The notes under the pieces: generated by a model
What the model saw: the letters and a program-made list of their open reading frames with translations, nothing else
What the model was told of the DNA's origin: nothing
Databases searched by the model: none
Position numbers and translations under genes: made by a program
Shown: one piece after another, positions 1 to 9,900 of the stretch
How positions within the stretch are numbered: the first letter of the stretch is position 1
Layout of the letters: each line of letters begins with the position of its first letter
Assembly (NCBI GenBank): GCA_003427395.1
Contig: BFEA01000053.1
Location: 2,917,796 to 2,941,934 of the forward strand
Direction of reading: 5' to 3'
Origin: Chara braunii
Lineage: Eukaryota > Streptophyta > Charophyceae > Charales > Characeae
Length of the DNA: 24,139 nt

Positions 1-1357
1 CATTGCATACGGGCCACAAACGGGTTAGAGCATAGTATATACTTCCGAGTTTCAGCGGGTTGTTTGACAGGCTGTGTGGGCAAGTGAGAGAAGTCGGCCT
101 ACCGTAGCTGAAGCTAACACGCAGTCGACCTTGGCAATAACTTGCCTGGGCTGCGTCCTACCTATGCGGAAGCACGGGCTGAGAGGTTCAGCAGGTTGCA
201 AGGCAGTAGAGTATAGCCCGCTGCGAGGTTACAATCTTAGTTCGTCGGTCGAGGCTCTACTTATCCCGACGAACTGGACTAGCTACAATGCCGAATTGCC
301 ATGCACTTGGCCGAAGTGCTGCCTACCCGCGTCGATCGAAGGAATGAGCGGAGCAGTGGGGAGTTGGCAGGGGTGTGGGCTTTCTCGTCAGATTGAAGAA
401 GCGAGTAGTCGAAGTTTGAACCACAGTATTGTGGTCAGGCACCACCATGCACCTCGCTTAGTTCTGATGCTGGCTATGGCTAGTTACAGTACAGTTTGTT
501 ACCTGGCTGCACTTCTTCTGCTTATTGTTGCGTTGAGCTGGTTGTTGTGCCATCTCCACTAGCTGCTGCTCATACAGGTTGCTCCAGCAGGTTGCGTCTC
601 CTCTTAGTTGTTGACCATCACTACGACTGTGGGTTCTTGAGGAAGGCTGATAATACTATGATGATGATGCCCTCGACAGTGTACAACTCTGATGGTGGAG
701 GCTGATGCAGTTGAGCTTGATAGTTGTTGTTGTTGGTGATACCGTAGATGATGCTATGTTCAACAGTTCCTCGCTGTTTGTACGGTTGTGTGGATTGTTG
801 TACACTGATTGTGTTACGGTACTAACCATATTTCCACTGCGCTTCGTTGTGTAATTTGTGCGCACCTCTATATTTTGAGCATAGAGCACACGGGGTGTGT
901 ATGCTGTTTGAGTATGGTTGTTTAGAGCTGCGTGGTTGCAACTTATCTAAGGAGTATCTACGTCGTGTTGAAGGGTCGACAATGCGGTTGTGGAGAGGGG
1001 TTATTGTCGAGAATTCAGGAGGTCGTTAGAGGGTTGACAGCGACAATCGACTTCAGTTGGCAAGCTGTCACTTCTGGCCACCATTGCGGGGCCCTCAGGC
1101 GCGTGAAGATAACAAGACCCTCTCCTGTGAGTCTGAACGCACCTCTCTTGGATATGAGGGCCTCAAACCTTTCTCTATCTGCCCTTCTTACTCCAAGTCT
1201 AGTTTGTTGGTTACGAGAGGAAGGCGGCAGGCGGGATTGCAACCCGTAGGACCGTGTCCAGACTCTATGGGGACTCCACCCACCGATTGCGGGAGCTCTG
1301 CCGGAACCTAGGCGAGCTGAACATTACGAAGTATGATTGGAAATAGTCTGGGCAAGC

Positions 1358-1591
1358 GGAACATTGTTTCCAAGCCGAATGGTTCATTCCCCTGCCCATA
1401 TTTGCATCTTCTTTTGAGAACAAAGTCAGAGAATTATTAAACTTTGAATATTAAACAGTTCAGGGCAGCTAGGCATTGTTTCCAAGACGAATGTTCTAGT
1501 CAAATGCCCTAAGAAGAGAAAAGTAGTAGTGCAACCTGTTCGTGCATATCCTAAGGCACGTTGGACATTGTTTCCAAGCCGAATGGTCTAG
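1358..1591 (+). repeat. three-unit hairpin array in the 5' LTR
   Basis: Three copies of a hairpin with the core ATTGTTTCCAAGCCGAAT or a close variant lie at 1358-1385, 1469-1499 and 1561-1591. In each, ATT pairs with AAT, the next C pairs with G, one base on the 3' side bulges out, and an outer stem of 3-6 pairs follows. The outer stem sequence differs between units while pairing is largely kept. These are the counterparts of the last three of seven units in the 3' LTR; the other four fall in the stretch missing here. Confidence 0.7.
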
Positions 1592-1904
1592 CATTCGTGC
1601 CATGTGTAAGTTGGGTATAAGGGATAAAGTACCTGAAGACTCATGAACTATCTTACATGAAATAACTTGGGATGGTGAGAGTACTTACTTTTATGGTTTG
1701 GCCTGCATGTGACTAAGTACGACTACTACTTAGTCTGAGTTTCAATTTGGTAGATAGTTGCTTTAGTCGCTCGCCACGTGCTTGAGCCATAGGAGTTAGT
1801 TTCAATTCCGGCATTTTCTGGACTAAGTTTATTTTTACTTAGGTCGATTTCTGCATTTTCTAGGATCATTTATTACCCTTGGTCTTGTATAACTCTTGGT
1901 AAGT

Positions 1905-2460
1905 CACTTTTTCTATGGGAAGCGCTGGGAAAATTTTACAAAACCAAGGAGTTAGTTAGATTTTGTTTTTTTTAAGTTCAATCTGTCCAGCTGTTATGGC
2001 TTAGTAGAAATCTGAAGAGTCTTCTTTTCTAAAGGGAGTGCTGCCCAAATTTTTGCTATTTAAGGGAGTTAGAAAAAATTGTACTTTGAGAAGTCTAAGT
2101 CACTTATTTTTTCTGAACTTAGTTTTGTATAAATCTTGAGATAACACTTTCTTTACGGGAAGCGCTGCCGAAATTTCTACAAAATCTAATTGTCTTAAGT
2201 TGAACTTAGGAATCGATTCTGAGTTAATATCTGACTTAGTACAAATCTGAGAAGTCTACCTTTCTGGAGGAAGTGCTGCCTAAATTTTTACTAATTCAGG
2301 AAGTTAGACAAATTTGGATTTTCCAGAGCTAGGAATTAATTTTATTTTCTTATTTGGGCTGTTATAAATTCTGCAAAGACAATTTTTCTACGGGAAGCGC
2401 TGCCGAAATTTTTCTAAATTAAGAGAAGTTCGATTATATTTTGACAGGTGGAAATTTTGG
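1905..2460 (+). repeat. A-B-A-B-A tandem array, about 120 bp per unit (5' LTR)
   Basis: Five diverged units follow one another. Type A carries GGGAAGCGCTGCCGAAATTT or close variants (1917, 2157, 2392). Type B carries GGGAGTGCTGCC or GAGGAAGTGCTGCC followed by an A/T-rich tail (2034, about 2268). Neighbouring units are 111-124 bp apart and like units about 235-240 bp apart, so the array has a higher-order period. Each unit also has a shared lead-in (CTTAGT, TATAAATCT) and a trailing GGAGTTAG-like motif. The same array lies at 20810-21370. Its role is unknown; enhancer-like repeats are common in U3 regions, but that is inference. Confidence 0.8.
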
Positions 2461-2683
2461 CAGTTCACTCTGTATAGAAGAGATTCTACCAAAAGACCTA
2501 CCTTTCCATTAGGCATTGTGTTAAGAAATAGACTCATAGGTAGTTAAGTAGAATGACCCTTGGTGGAATTGAGATGGGGAGGTTACCCTTGACTTGGACT
2601 CATAGATTAAGCTTGGGGTTGGCTTATCTTATGTTACAGGTCCTTCTAGACGTTTGATTTGAAATCAGGACTAGGTTCAGCTT

Positions 2684-2742
2684 GATCCTACAAGGATCGT
2701 CTTCTGTTATCACTGATAACAGGTCGGTTGCCGATTCGTCGG
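2684..2742 (+). other. three adjacent perfect hairpins in a near-invariant LTR block
   Basis: GATCCT-ACA-AGGATC spans 2684-2698. CTGTTATCACTGATAACAG spans 2704-2722, with 9-bp arms around a single base. CCGA-TTCG-TCGG spans 2731-2742, with a UUCG-type loop. All three are unchanged in the 3' LTR at 21603-21661. The surrounding 120 bases differ at one position between the two LTRs, whereas other parts differ more. A structured RNA element is a reasonable guess, but nothing here names it. Confidence 0.65.
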
Positions 2743-3121
2743 TTTACGACTCAATTCCTACTCACCCTCAATACTCAACCGAAAAAGCTTTAGCCCTAGT
2801 GATTTTATTTGTTTTGTTAAGGTTTCATCCGGACTTTTATTGAATGGTCTTTTAACAAAGGTACTGAGTATTTAATTATGGTTGGTTGGACAGGAGGTTG
2901 GGGTTTGCATGGCTAAAGTGAGGGGTATGAGTACAGAGATTGGTTGGAGTTGACTCCGTGTAGTGTGTGGACTCTTGTTTGACTTTTTGATGTGATTGCA
3001 GGTATGTGCTGTGGTTCGGATTTTGGATTTGACTGCCTACAATTACACACATATACATATGGCTGTGAGGAATCTCACAGTGATTGTGAGAAGTGATCGT
3101 CACATACTTATCTCCCGATTA

Positions 3122-3124
<3 letters not shown>

Positions 3125-3162
<38 letters not shown>
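3125..3162. repeat. (AT)19 microsatellite
   Basis: Nineteen uninterrupted AT dinucleotides. The matching place in the 3' LTR (from about 22031) is shorter and interrupted by G and C, as expected of a fast-changing microsatellite that diverged after insertion. Confidence 0.95.
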
Positions 3163-3166
<4 letters not shown>

Positions 3167-3450
3167 CTATGTTGGGTATTCGCGTGGCCTCAGGGGTCCG
3201 CGTAGTAAGGATGTAACTAGGGGTTAAGATTGAGAGGAGAAGAAAAACCCCTTTCTCTTGTTATATATTTTTTAATGATTTCTTAGTCGGACGTTGGTCC
3301 TGGGCCGGGATTCAAGGTCTTTGTCCATGACATCCCAAACCCTAGACTCTGCAGGGAAGGAATCTACCCCTGTGCAGAGCCTATTTACCTTGCCTGCCAA
3401 GACACTCAGGCCAAAAGTCGGAGGTCTCGCGGCGGCCACACGACTATTCC

Positions 3451-4142
3451 TTCAGCCGTGCAATGTCGTGAGGGAGTAGACCCTCACGACACTTCGAGCC
3501 TGACACTTGAGTGTCATAAGCGGTACCCGGATCCGCGAGGGACCGCTTGATCATGGGCACTACATAGTACGCCATCGCTGCAATCGCCTACATACGCTTG
3601 CATTGCGAATCGATATCAGTTAGCCCTGCACCCGTGAGGTTTTATACTAAGTCTCGCGCGCGGCGCCTATCCGATTTCTGCATCGAAAAGTTATGGGATG
3701 GCTAGTAAGGGACTAGGAGTGTTGTCACGTTGTTTGTTCATTGTCGTTCTTTATATGTATATATGTACATGCGTGTGTGTTTTATTTTTATGTTCATTAT
3801 AGCAGTGTGCGCGTGGCGTGTGGAATGCGTCCTAGTCGACCGGTGACGAGTCACGCTTGGGACCTCAGCTCCCCAAGATGTCGATTCGCGTGCGGGTCCG
3901 ATAGAGGCGTAGTACTGTGCGTACCCCCTATGCTACAACGAACGAGAAACGCCCTCGGTTGGTCCACCTCTGCGATTGTAACTGATCAGCTTTCGTACTA
4001 TGGACTTGTAGCTCGGCGGGGATACGCCCACCGAAGGGAGGTGACAACTTCCGTAAGGTGGAGGTAAGTCGTGCCTCGCGTAGGCCCTATCCTGTCATAG
4101 GGGCTCGCGAGAGGTATCGCTGGCGCACTCGGCCGGAGCGGC
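3451..4142 (+). other. 690-bp segment present only in the 5' LTR, with strong inverted repeats
   Basis: The 3' LTR runs straight from the sequence matching 3450 (...CGGCTATTTG) to that matching 4143 (GGAAGCTCC...), so this stretch is an insertion here or a deletion there. It starts with a perfect 11-bp inverted repeat, TGTCGTGAGGG with CCCTCACGACA, loop AGTAGA (3464-3491). TGACACT-TG-AGTGTCA follows at 3501-3516, then GCGGT paired with ACCGC. A longer imperfect hairpin sits near 4073-4115. No terminal repeats or coding domain were seen, so it is not called as a separate transposon. Confidence 0.7.
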
Positions 4143-4256
4143 TTGCGGAAGCTCCATGTATATTCACGACGAAGGATTAAAACCAACCCCTGCGTGACAC
4201 AGCCGGGAGGGTCCCCTGCTACCCTTGAGTGGTGTTGGACCGATGCGCTCGACAGG

Positions 4257-4274
4257 TGGCGCCGTTGCCGGGGA
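4257..4274 (+). other. primer binding site complementary to tRNA-Asp 3' end
   Basis: TGGCGCCGTTGCCGGGGA is the exact complement of the 3' terminal 18 bases (including CCA) of plant-type tRNA-Asp, as I recall that tRNA. It lies two bases after the LTR end, the expected place for priming minus-strand synthesis. tRNA-Asp priming is known for several plant Ty3/Gypsy lineages. This fixes both the + strand orientation and the 3' edge of the 5' LTR. Confidence 0.92.
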
Positions 4275-4645
4275 TAACGGCTGCCTACCGTTGCCTCTAG
4301 TGGAACGACATCCGGGTATAATTTTTGAGAGAGGAAATAGGCACAAAGGACAGAGTATATAATATCTGACCGGATTACTTATGATGGAACAACCATTCTA
4401 ATAAGTGTTATCGTTGAACTGATTGATTGCTTGGATTAGGAAGTTATGAAGGAGACCCTATATGGGGAAAATGAGGGTATTAAGTTAAGTTCCTTAGGAA
4501 TGGAAACAAGGTAGGACCTGTTAGGTCTGAGCCATTGGCTAGTTATGGTAGAGGTCGAGTATGGGATGTGATAGGATAGAACTGCTGAACAAAGTGGTGT
4601 GGTTTTCTTAAAACAGGGAAAGGCGAGTAAAGACAGTCCGAGAGA
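4275..4645 (+). other. untranslated leader between primer binding site and gag
   Basis: About 370 bases without a recognisable domain. Several ATGs occur but open only short frames. A packaging signal would be expected in this interval, but I cannot identify one. The first frame with Gag homology starts at ATG 4646. Confidence 0.6.
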
Positions 4646-6210
4646 ATGTCGGGGTCGATAGCAGATGGCGAGGGGAAAGTCCTGATACTTGAGGACCTCA
4701 TTGAGGCATTGGATAAGCGGGAAAGGATGCCAAGCAATGTCCCCAAAGTTGACACTTTCCATTTCAACAGGGAATAGGTCTCTGATTGGTTAGACTTGGT
4801 GGAGCAAGCCTTGGTGGGTTTAACAGATGAAGTAAAGTTCAAGTGCATCCTGAAGTATGTACTTCATATCCACCATCAGGAGGTGGAGAAGGTTGTAAGC
4901 ACGACCAATGGCAGTTGGGCCCGATTTAGGGATGGGATGCGGAGGAAGTATAGGCTGGGCGATGGACTGCTGACCACGGCAGACCTAGAGGCCATGAACA
5001 GGGACGACTTCACCACGGTGGGGGCGTTCGTGCAGGAATTTAAGAAGAAGGCGAGAAAAGTTCATGCATCTCAGAGGAAGCCCAATGTGCTATCATTCTG
5101 GGGCTGCTCACCGCCGCGGAGGCTGCAGAACTAACGAGCCATGGAGGAGGGAGTGAGAAACTTATGTGGGCCACTATTGACAAAGGCGTGGCAGAAGGGA
5201 GTTTGGACGAGGTGGAATAACACTAGATGCGCCTGCAAAGACGTAAGCGGAAGCAGAGGGACGCCACAGCGTCCGGAACCCCTGGAGTAAGGAGGATTGT
5301 CACTGACGTACTAGCGGAATTGGGCTATGGAAAAGACACAGTGGTTCAAAGAAAAGTAGTGACAACAGTCCAAGGTAAGGGGAAAGTTCCAGTAATAGAG
5401 GAAGACGTCCAGGAAGAGTGGGAAGAGGAGGAGTCAGTGCCTCAACACCTCTCGAAAGCGTTACGTAAGCAGCGCAACTTAGCATAAGGGGGGCAAGGTT
5501 CAGGGAAGGGGCAGGCGCCCCAAGCAGTGGTGGTAGCATCACCAAGCGCGTCGGCACCGTCAAGTAGTGCGGGACCCTCACAAGCAGCATTCCCGCCATT
5601 CGGGCAGTGGCCATGACCTGTATTCAACACGTTTGTGCCATGGGGGAGCCCGACCCCGTCTGGGCAAATGATACCTTATGCGGGGCGCCAAACGAGTATG
5701 CCACCGCCAAGTTACCCTGCGGCACAGGCCCAGCCCATGGTACCGCCTCCGTCGCCCGCGCCGAGTTCACAAGGTAGCGTGGCAGGAGGAGGAGACTACG
5801 GTCAGGGTAACCAAGGGAATGGAGGGACAGGTGGTGGAAGAGGGCGCGGCCGAAATGGCGGAGGCCGAGGAGGAGGGCACTGGGATAACCAGGGCCACCA
5901 AAGCCAAGAGAATCAAGGAGGTCAGGGCTATGGCAGAGCCCGCTTCGATTGGAGGACCGCCATATGCCAGCATTATGATAAACAGGGACATACTATACGA
6001 TTTTGCAATGCTAGGCGAAAAGATGAAAGAGTGGGACTGATTTACTCCAATATGGACGGCGATATATATGATTAGTTCGGAGATCACATTGACAGGAAGG
6101 TCCCTGGCGGAGTAAGGGCAGAAGCGCTCAGAAGGGTAGCAGCACGACAAGCTCCGCCTGCCACTTTTAGATTATGGCAGGAGAGGGATGACCCGCCGAT
6201 AGGAGTATAA
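4646..6210 (+). pseudogene. gag: Gag (capsid and nucleocapsid), broken by stops and one frameshift
   Basis: The intact family protein would form the virus-like particle that packages the element RNA. The start is ATG 4646 (MSGSIADGEG...). A capsid-like region spans about 4760-5220, with WLDLVEQAL, a SWARFRDGMRRKY helix and a VQEFKKKARK segment. A proline-rich then Gly/Arg-rich region follows (5500-5940), then a nucleocapsid knuckle at 5965-6006. The knuckle reads C-X2-Y-X4-H-X4-C; the usual second Cys is Tyr (TAT 5974-5976), so zinc binding is probably lost. Damage: a one-base deletion near 5066, where the frame continues as ISEEAQ, and stops at TAG 4775, TAA 5218, TAG 5224, TAA 5485, TGA 5614, TAG 6073 and TAA 6208. 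Reading on in the same frame leads straight into pol, so one Gag-Pol polyprotein is likely. Confidence 0.85.
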
Positions 6211-7340
6211 GAAGTGAAAGGCGATGAGAAGGTGACTCAAAAACTACAGGCAGGGGTCACAAAGGAAGAGCCTATAGTTATAGAGTCGAACGATGAGAAT
6301 GAAGGTGAAAAGGTCAAGCCAACGTCTGTCCTTTTAGGGAAAATGGAAGATTTGTGGGACAAAATGGGCCGGTACCGGCAAAAGCTGATGGATATGTGTG
6401 AAGAAGTAGAGAGCTGGAGAGCTGGTATCCCTAAAGTCTTCCTGTATGACTCAGGTCCTGAATCCATGCCAGGAAGGCAACGATACCCTGGAGTTACCAC
6501 GGTAAGTTCAGGGCCCAGGTCTGGAATGACCCACAGGCCCCCTACTACATTGGCACAAGCCGCGTTCGCCGCACGGACTAGGGGACAGGCAAAGGTGGGG
6601 GCAGGTCAGGACCCACCTAAGAGAGAGTCAGAGCTAGAACGCAGAAAGGAGCCTGTGGAGGTGCAGGATTATGATGATGAAGATGAAGAAGATGAAAAAC
6701 TCCAGCAAGAGGAAGACCGGAGGGCCGAACAGAGGGCAAGGAAGAGAGGTTCCCAAGAAGAAGTCGAGCCAGTCCTACGCGACGTAACGCCAAACAAGAA
6801 GAAATACGTCGTCGGGCTTGAGGAAGGTTTTGATGTGGAAAGATTGATTGACAGGTTGCTTGAGGGCCATAATGATCTTATGACCCTAAAGGAGATTCTG
6901 GCGTCCGCCCCAAGGCTCCGCAATGAGCCAAAGGGTAGGCTTTCGAGGCGGCTGGTGCCGAGCGTCCGTCTTAGTGTGATTCTGTCTAAGGAAGTGGAGT
7001 GGGCGGACTCGAGGACGAAGATGGACTGGAAATGTGTGGCCTGCGGCATGGTGGACTTAGTAGTAAAAGGCTCCAAGTGCGTAGCAATGGTGGGTACGAG
7101 GGCAGAGATGAATATCATCCGCGAAGCTGACGCAATCAAGTATGGGTTGGACATAGACCGTTCGGACTACGGTATTTTACACGGGGCAAATTGCAAGGCT
7201 GTGTTTTGTGGGACCGCCTCGATCACGAGATTGGAAGAGTAAAAGTCAAGACTTGTTTTTTCGTAATGTCAGACATGGACCATGACATTCTTCTTGGGAG
7301 ATCATTCTTATGCCGGACAGAGACCCTGATGTACAACAAG
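6211..7340 (+). pseudogene. pol: acidic linker and retropepsin-like aspartic protease, active site damaged
   Basis: This continues the Gag frame. Residues encoded at 6214-6960 form a charged linker rich in Glu, Arg and Asp, including an EDEEDEK-type acidic run near 6670. The protease fold follows from about 7030: VVKGSKCVAMV, then the active-site position, then RAEMNIIREAD, then after a frameshift near 7215 the DHDILLGRSFL segment, typical of the family's second half. The catalytic triplet, normally Asp-Thr-Gly, reads Gly-Thr-Arg (7093-7101), so cleavage activity should be lost. The functional protein would cut the polyprotein during particle maturation. Assignment rests on the order in the polyprotein and on the motifs flanking the active site. 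Confidence 0.8.
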
Positions 7341-8040
7341 CATGATGGGTCGCTGATCCTGATCTTATGTGATCCAGCATATGGGAATTACGAAGTAATT
7401 ACCTGCCGAAGTACTGGGCCACGAAGCTTAAGAAACAGGCTCAATCCTAACTCATTCACTATTGAACAGTCAGAAAACGAGCACAAAAGACTTATGGCAG
7501 AGTCTGAGGAAGAAGTGAGGGGAGAAGCGTTCTCACTCAGCTTGTCTGATGTGAGCAAGGCCATGGACATAATGGTCACGCATGAAATGACGGATCCAGA
7601 TGCCATTCAGGCATTGAGGGAGCAAGTCCTGGAATTTTCCCAAGCAGGGGAGATGGAGTTGGTCTATCGGCCTCCAAGGGGAAGAAGGGGCCTTGCTATG
7701 GCACAGGCGCAGGCACAGACAGTCAGTCGGCCTTTTTTAGGGGACGGCTCAAGCAGGGTTCCCAAAGGCGGTACAAAACGATAGATAAAAAGTGTCGTCA
7801 AGTTCCCGTTCTCGTCACCGAAGATGAAGAAGTGTACTACGAGCGGGAACAAGCTTTGATACGGCAGATGAGGGAGAACGCATCAGTAGGACCATGTCGT
7901 ATCAACAAGGGGAATGAAGGGAAACTAATAGTGGGGGAACCTGACTTCTTACTACCCCGGGAAATGGCGTTAATGATAGAGTTGATGAAGAAAAGGCATC
8001 GTGCCTATACATTTAGTGATGAGGAGCGCAACAGGTTGGA
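7341..8040 (+). pseudogene. pol: protease-RT linker of the Pol polyprotein, one frameshift
   Basis: The frame that carries LLGRSFL continues to TAG 7782 through a region without a known domain (Ser/Glu-rich 7490-7560, Gln/Ala-rich 7690-7730). The neighbouring frame then takes over; its sense sequence is convincing from about 7770 (RYKTIDKKC...) and leads into the RT amino terminus. The frame change therefore lies between about 7690 and 7770. Function of this linker is unknown; it sits where Ty3/Gypsy polyproteins usually have a poorly conserved spacer. Confidence 0.7.
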
Positions 8041-8900
8041 TGTAGACAAGATTCCTATGATTCGCATCCATATCATGCCACATGAGCCATGAAACTTAAG
8101 AGGGGCGCGATACCCTAACCCTGACGAAGAGAAAAAGGTGGTGGATTACCTCGATGGCAAGATACGCACGCACGCCGCCGATTATTCAAGTTGACCCTAC
8201 GCGTCCCCGTGGTTTTGTTTCATCAAGCCTAATGGGACGTTGAGGTGGATGCAGGATTTGCAAAGGCTGAATGTTGTGACTGTGCGGGATGCAGGAGGCT
8301 TGCCAAATGCAGGCGCGTTGTTAGAGTCATATGCTGGGAGACCAATAATCTCACTCATTGACGTCTATTCCGGATATGACCAGTTTCCGGTTTATCTGCC
8401 AGACAGACCAGTAACAACGATACATACGCCTCGAGGGCTTATCCACATGAATGTGGCTCCGAAAGGGTGGACGAATGTTGTAGCCATGGTTCAGAGACAT
8501 ATGATTTGAGCCATACAGACAGTTAGTCTACATATTACGCAGCCATATACTGATAACTTGGCAGTAAAGGGACCGGGAAAGAGAGAGACGATGAAGTCTT
8601 GCCATGCGTAAGGCGTTTTGTATGGAAGCATGTTCAGGATCTTGACAAAGTCCTAAAGTTGCTTGAAGAATATAACCTTACAGCTAGTGGAGCCAAATCC
8701 AAGCATTGCATGAGGGAAGCTACCATCTTGGGGTTCGTCTGTAGTGAGAGTGGTCCACGGCCAGATGTTAAGAAAACGGACAAGATTGTCAAATGACCAG
8801 TACCATTCCATTCGGTAACAGATGTCAGAAACTTCCTCGGCACGTGTGGATTTTGGAGGACTTTCGTCAAAAACTTTGCTGCCAAGACAGAGCAATTAAG
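8041..8900 (+). pseudogene. pol: reverse transcriptase domain, catalytic motif damaged
   Basis: The family copies element RNA into DNA. Visible in order: KIPMIRIHIMPHEP (8048-8089), NLRGARYPNPDEEKKVVDYL (from 8093), PYASPWFCFIKPNG, then LRWMQDLQRLN, the first catalytic Asp in SLIDVYSGYDQF (Asp codon 8360-8362), HTPRGLIHMNVAPKGWTN, and the YxDD box. That box reads Tyr-Thr-Asp-Asn (8546-8557), so the second metal-binding Asp is gone. The thumb side (LGFVCSESGPRPD, FLGTCGFWRTFVKNF) follows. Stops: TGA 8090, TGA 8192, TGA 8507 and TGA 8794. Three of these fit Trp or Gly codons and 8507 fits Arg. The frame changes near 8580. There is no doubt about the family; the copy is dead. Confidence 0.93.
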
Positions 8901-9415
8901 GAAGTTGGTTCGTCAGGACCAGGAATGGGTTTGGGGTGAGGAGCAGGAGAAGGTAGTGTCAGGGATGAAGGAAGAATTTCGAAAAGGAGGATTGGTGTTG
9001 GGAGCGTCAGACTATGACGCCACGGAGGTGAGGTCGTTCATTGTTGAGACGGACGCTGGACCGACTGCTTTAGGTGGGGTTCTAATCCAGGCGGATATCG
9101 AAGGAAAGGAGAGGCCGTTGCATTTTGAGAGTCGAACTTTGTGTACATCAGAGAGAAATTACTCTCAATTCAAAAGGGAGACTCTCGTTGTCCTTCACTG
9201 CCTACGGATCTTTCGGAACTACATCTTTGGCAGGAGGTTCATATTGAGGGTGGATCCAACAACTCTAGCTTTCTCCCTAAGGAACTATGTTCCGTCCGAT
9301 CCAACGGTTGCTAGGTGGTTAACATACATTTGGATGTTCAACTTTGAGTTGGAGCGAATTCCAGGGAGTAAGAATAGAGCAGATGGACTAAGCCGCATCA
9401 ACTGGGATAAGGAGG
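8901..9415 (+). CDS. pol: RNase H domain of Pol, in a long intact segment
   Basis: RNase H removes the RNA strand after first-strand synthesis. It is the start of an uninterrupted 1.2-kb stretch (8905-10152, ending in a TGA created by a frameshift). Motifs: the first acidic residue in ETDAGPTALGGVLIQ (Asp codon 9052-9054), SRTLCTSERNYSQFKRE with the conserved Glu and NYS, LRIFRNYIFGRRF, then RVDPTTL with the next acidic residue, and the WLTYIWMFNFELERIPGSKN and ADGLSRI closing motifs. All fit the RNase H-like domain that follows RT in Ty3/Gypsy elements. It would be made only as part of Gag-Pol, so this intact piece is a fragment of a broken gene rather than an independent gene. Confidence 0.85.
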
Positions 9416-9900
9416 AAGGAGAGGCAATAGAGAATACGCCCCCTGTTGATGGCTTTTTGGACCAGGAGGAAGACATCCTCCGTCACATTAATGAGTGGTC
9501 TCCGCGAGTGCCTAGCTGCGTTGGTCATCTCATTTGGCATGCGCCAAAGGGATATGAACGGAAGGTTGAGTTAGTACTCAAGCCTTTTGAAGAGGAGGAC
9601 CCTTGGGGCGGCAAGGACGTCCAATGGATGATGAAGTTTGCACTCGCAAGCAATCACAGCTTGGTGGAGGAGGTAAGGACAATAGAGGAAGACCCAGACC
9701 GCGTAAGGATGCATGAGGAGTTGATGGGAGACATATACCTCCTCGTCAATACACTTCTGCAGGAACCCTCTGATCTGATAGGCTCGTTAAACCCGGCTGA
9801 AGGAGAAGATGTTGTGCTAGAAAGCCAGGATGATGGGTTTGAAGAAGGAGAAATCAAAGAGGCTTTCCGTGCAGAGGAGTATGATGGAATCTACCGGGAA
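9416..9900 (+). CDS. pol: acidic tether between RNase H and integrase
   Basis: This continues without a stop in the same frame as RNase H. It is acidic and helical-looking, with EEDILRHINEW, KPFEEEDPWGG, VRTIEEDPDRVRMHEEL, LNPAEGEDVV and GFEEGEIKEAFRAEEYDG. I recognise no catalytic domain. At about 160 residues the spacer is longer than I would expect between RNase H and the integrase zinc domain. It may be lineage specific. Confidence 0.6.

Larger units (their letters stand above)
1..4254 (+). repeat. 5' LTR of a Ty3/Gypsy-type retrotransposon, left end outside the window
   Basis: This stretch is directly repeated at 17866-22459. Two hand-compared stretches of about 120 bp differ at 1 and 4 positions, so the copies are clearly paralogous LTRs. 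The right end is set by the last shared bases (...CGACA at 4254 and 22459), two bases before the tRNA-Asp primer binding site. Position 1 already lies inside the shared sequence, and no target duplication matching the bases after 22459 precedes it, so the LTR most likely starts upstream of the window. Relative to the 3' copy it lacks about 420 bp near position 59 and about 620 bp near 1318, and carries about 690 extra bp at 3451-4142. Short open frames inside it (for example 74-562) have no recognisable domain and are not called as genes. Confidence 0.9.

Noticed and set aside
1-10. True left LTR end at TGCATA (position 4)
   Set aside because: The bases before it (CAT) match the 3' copy rather than the expected duplication of CCGTC, so homology simply continues past the window edge.
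74-562. 162-codon open frame in the 5' LTR
   Set aside because: The matching frame in the 3' LTR is not preserved (only shorter pieces at 18583-18895 in shifted frames), no domain is recognisable, and it lies in non-coding LTR sequence.
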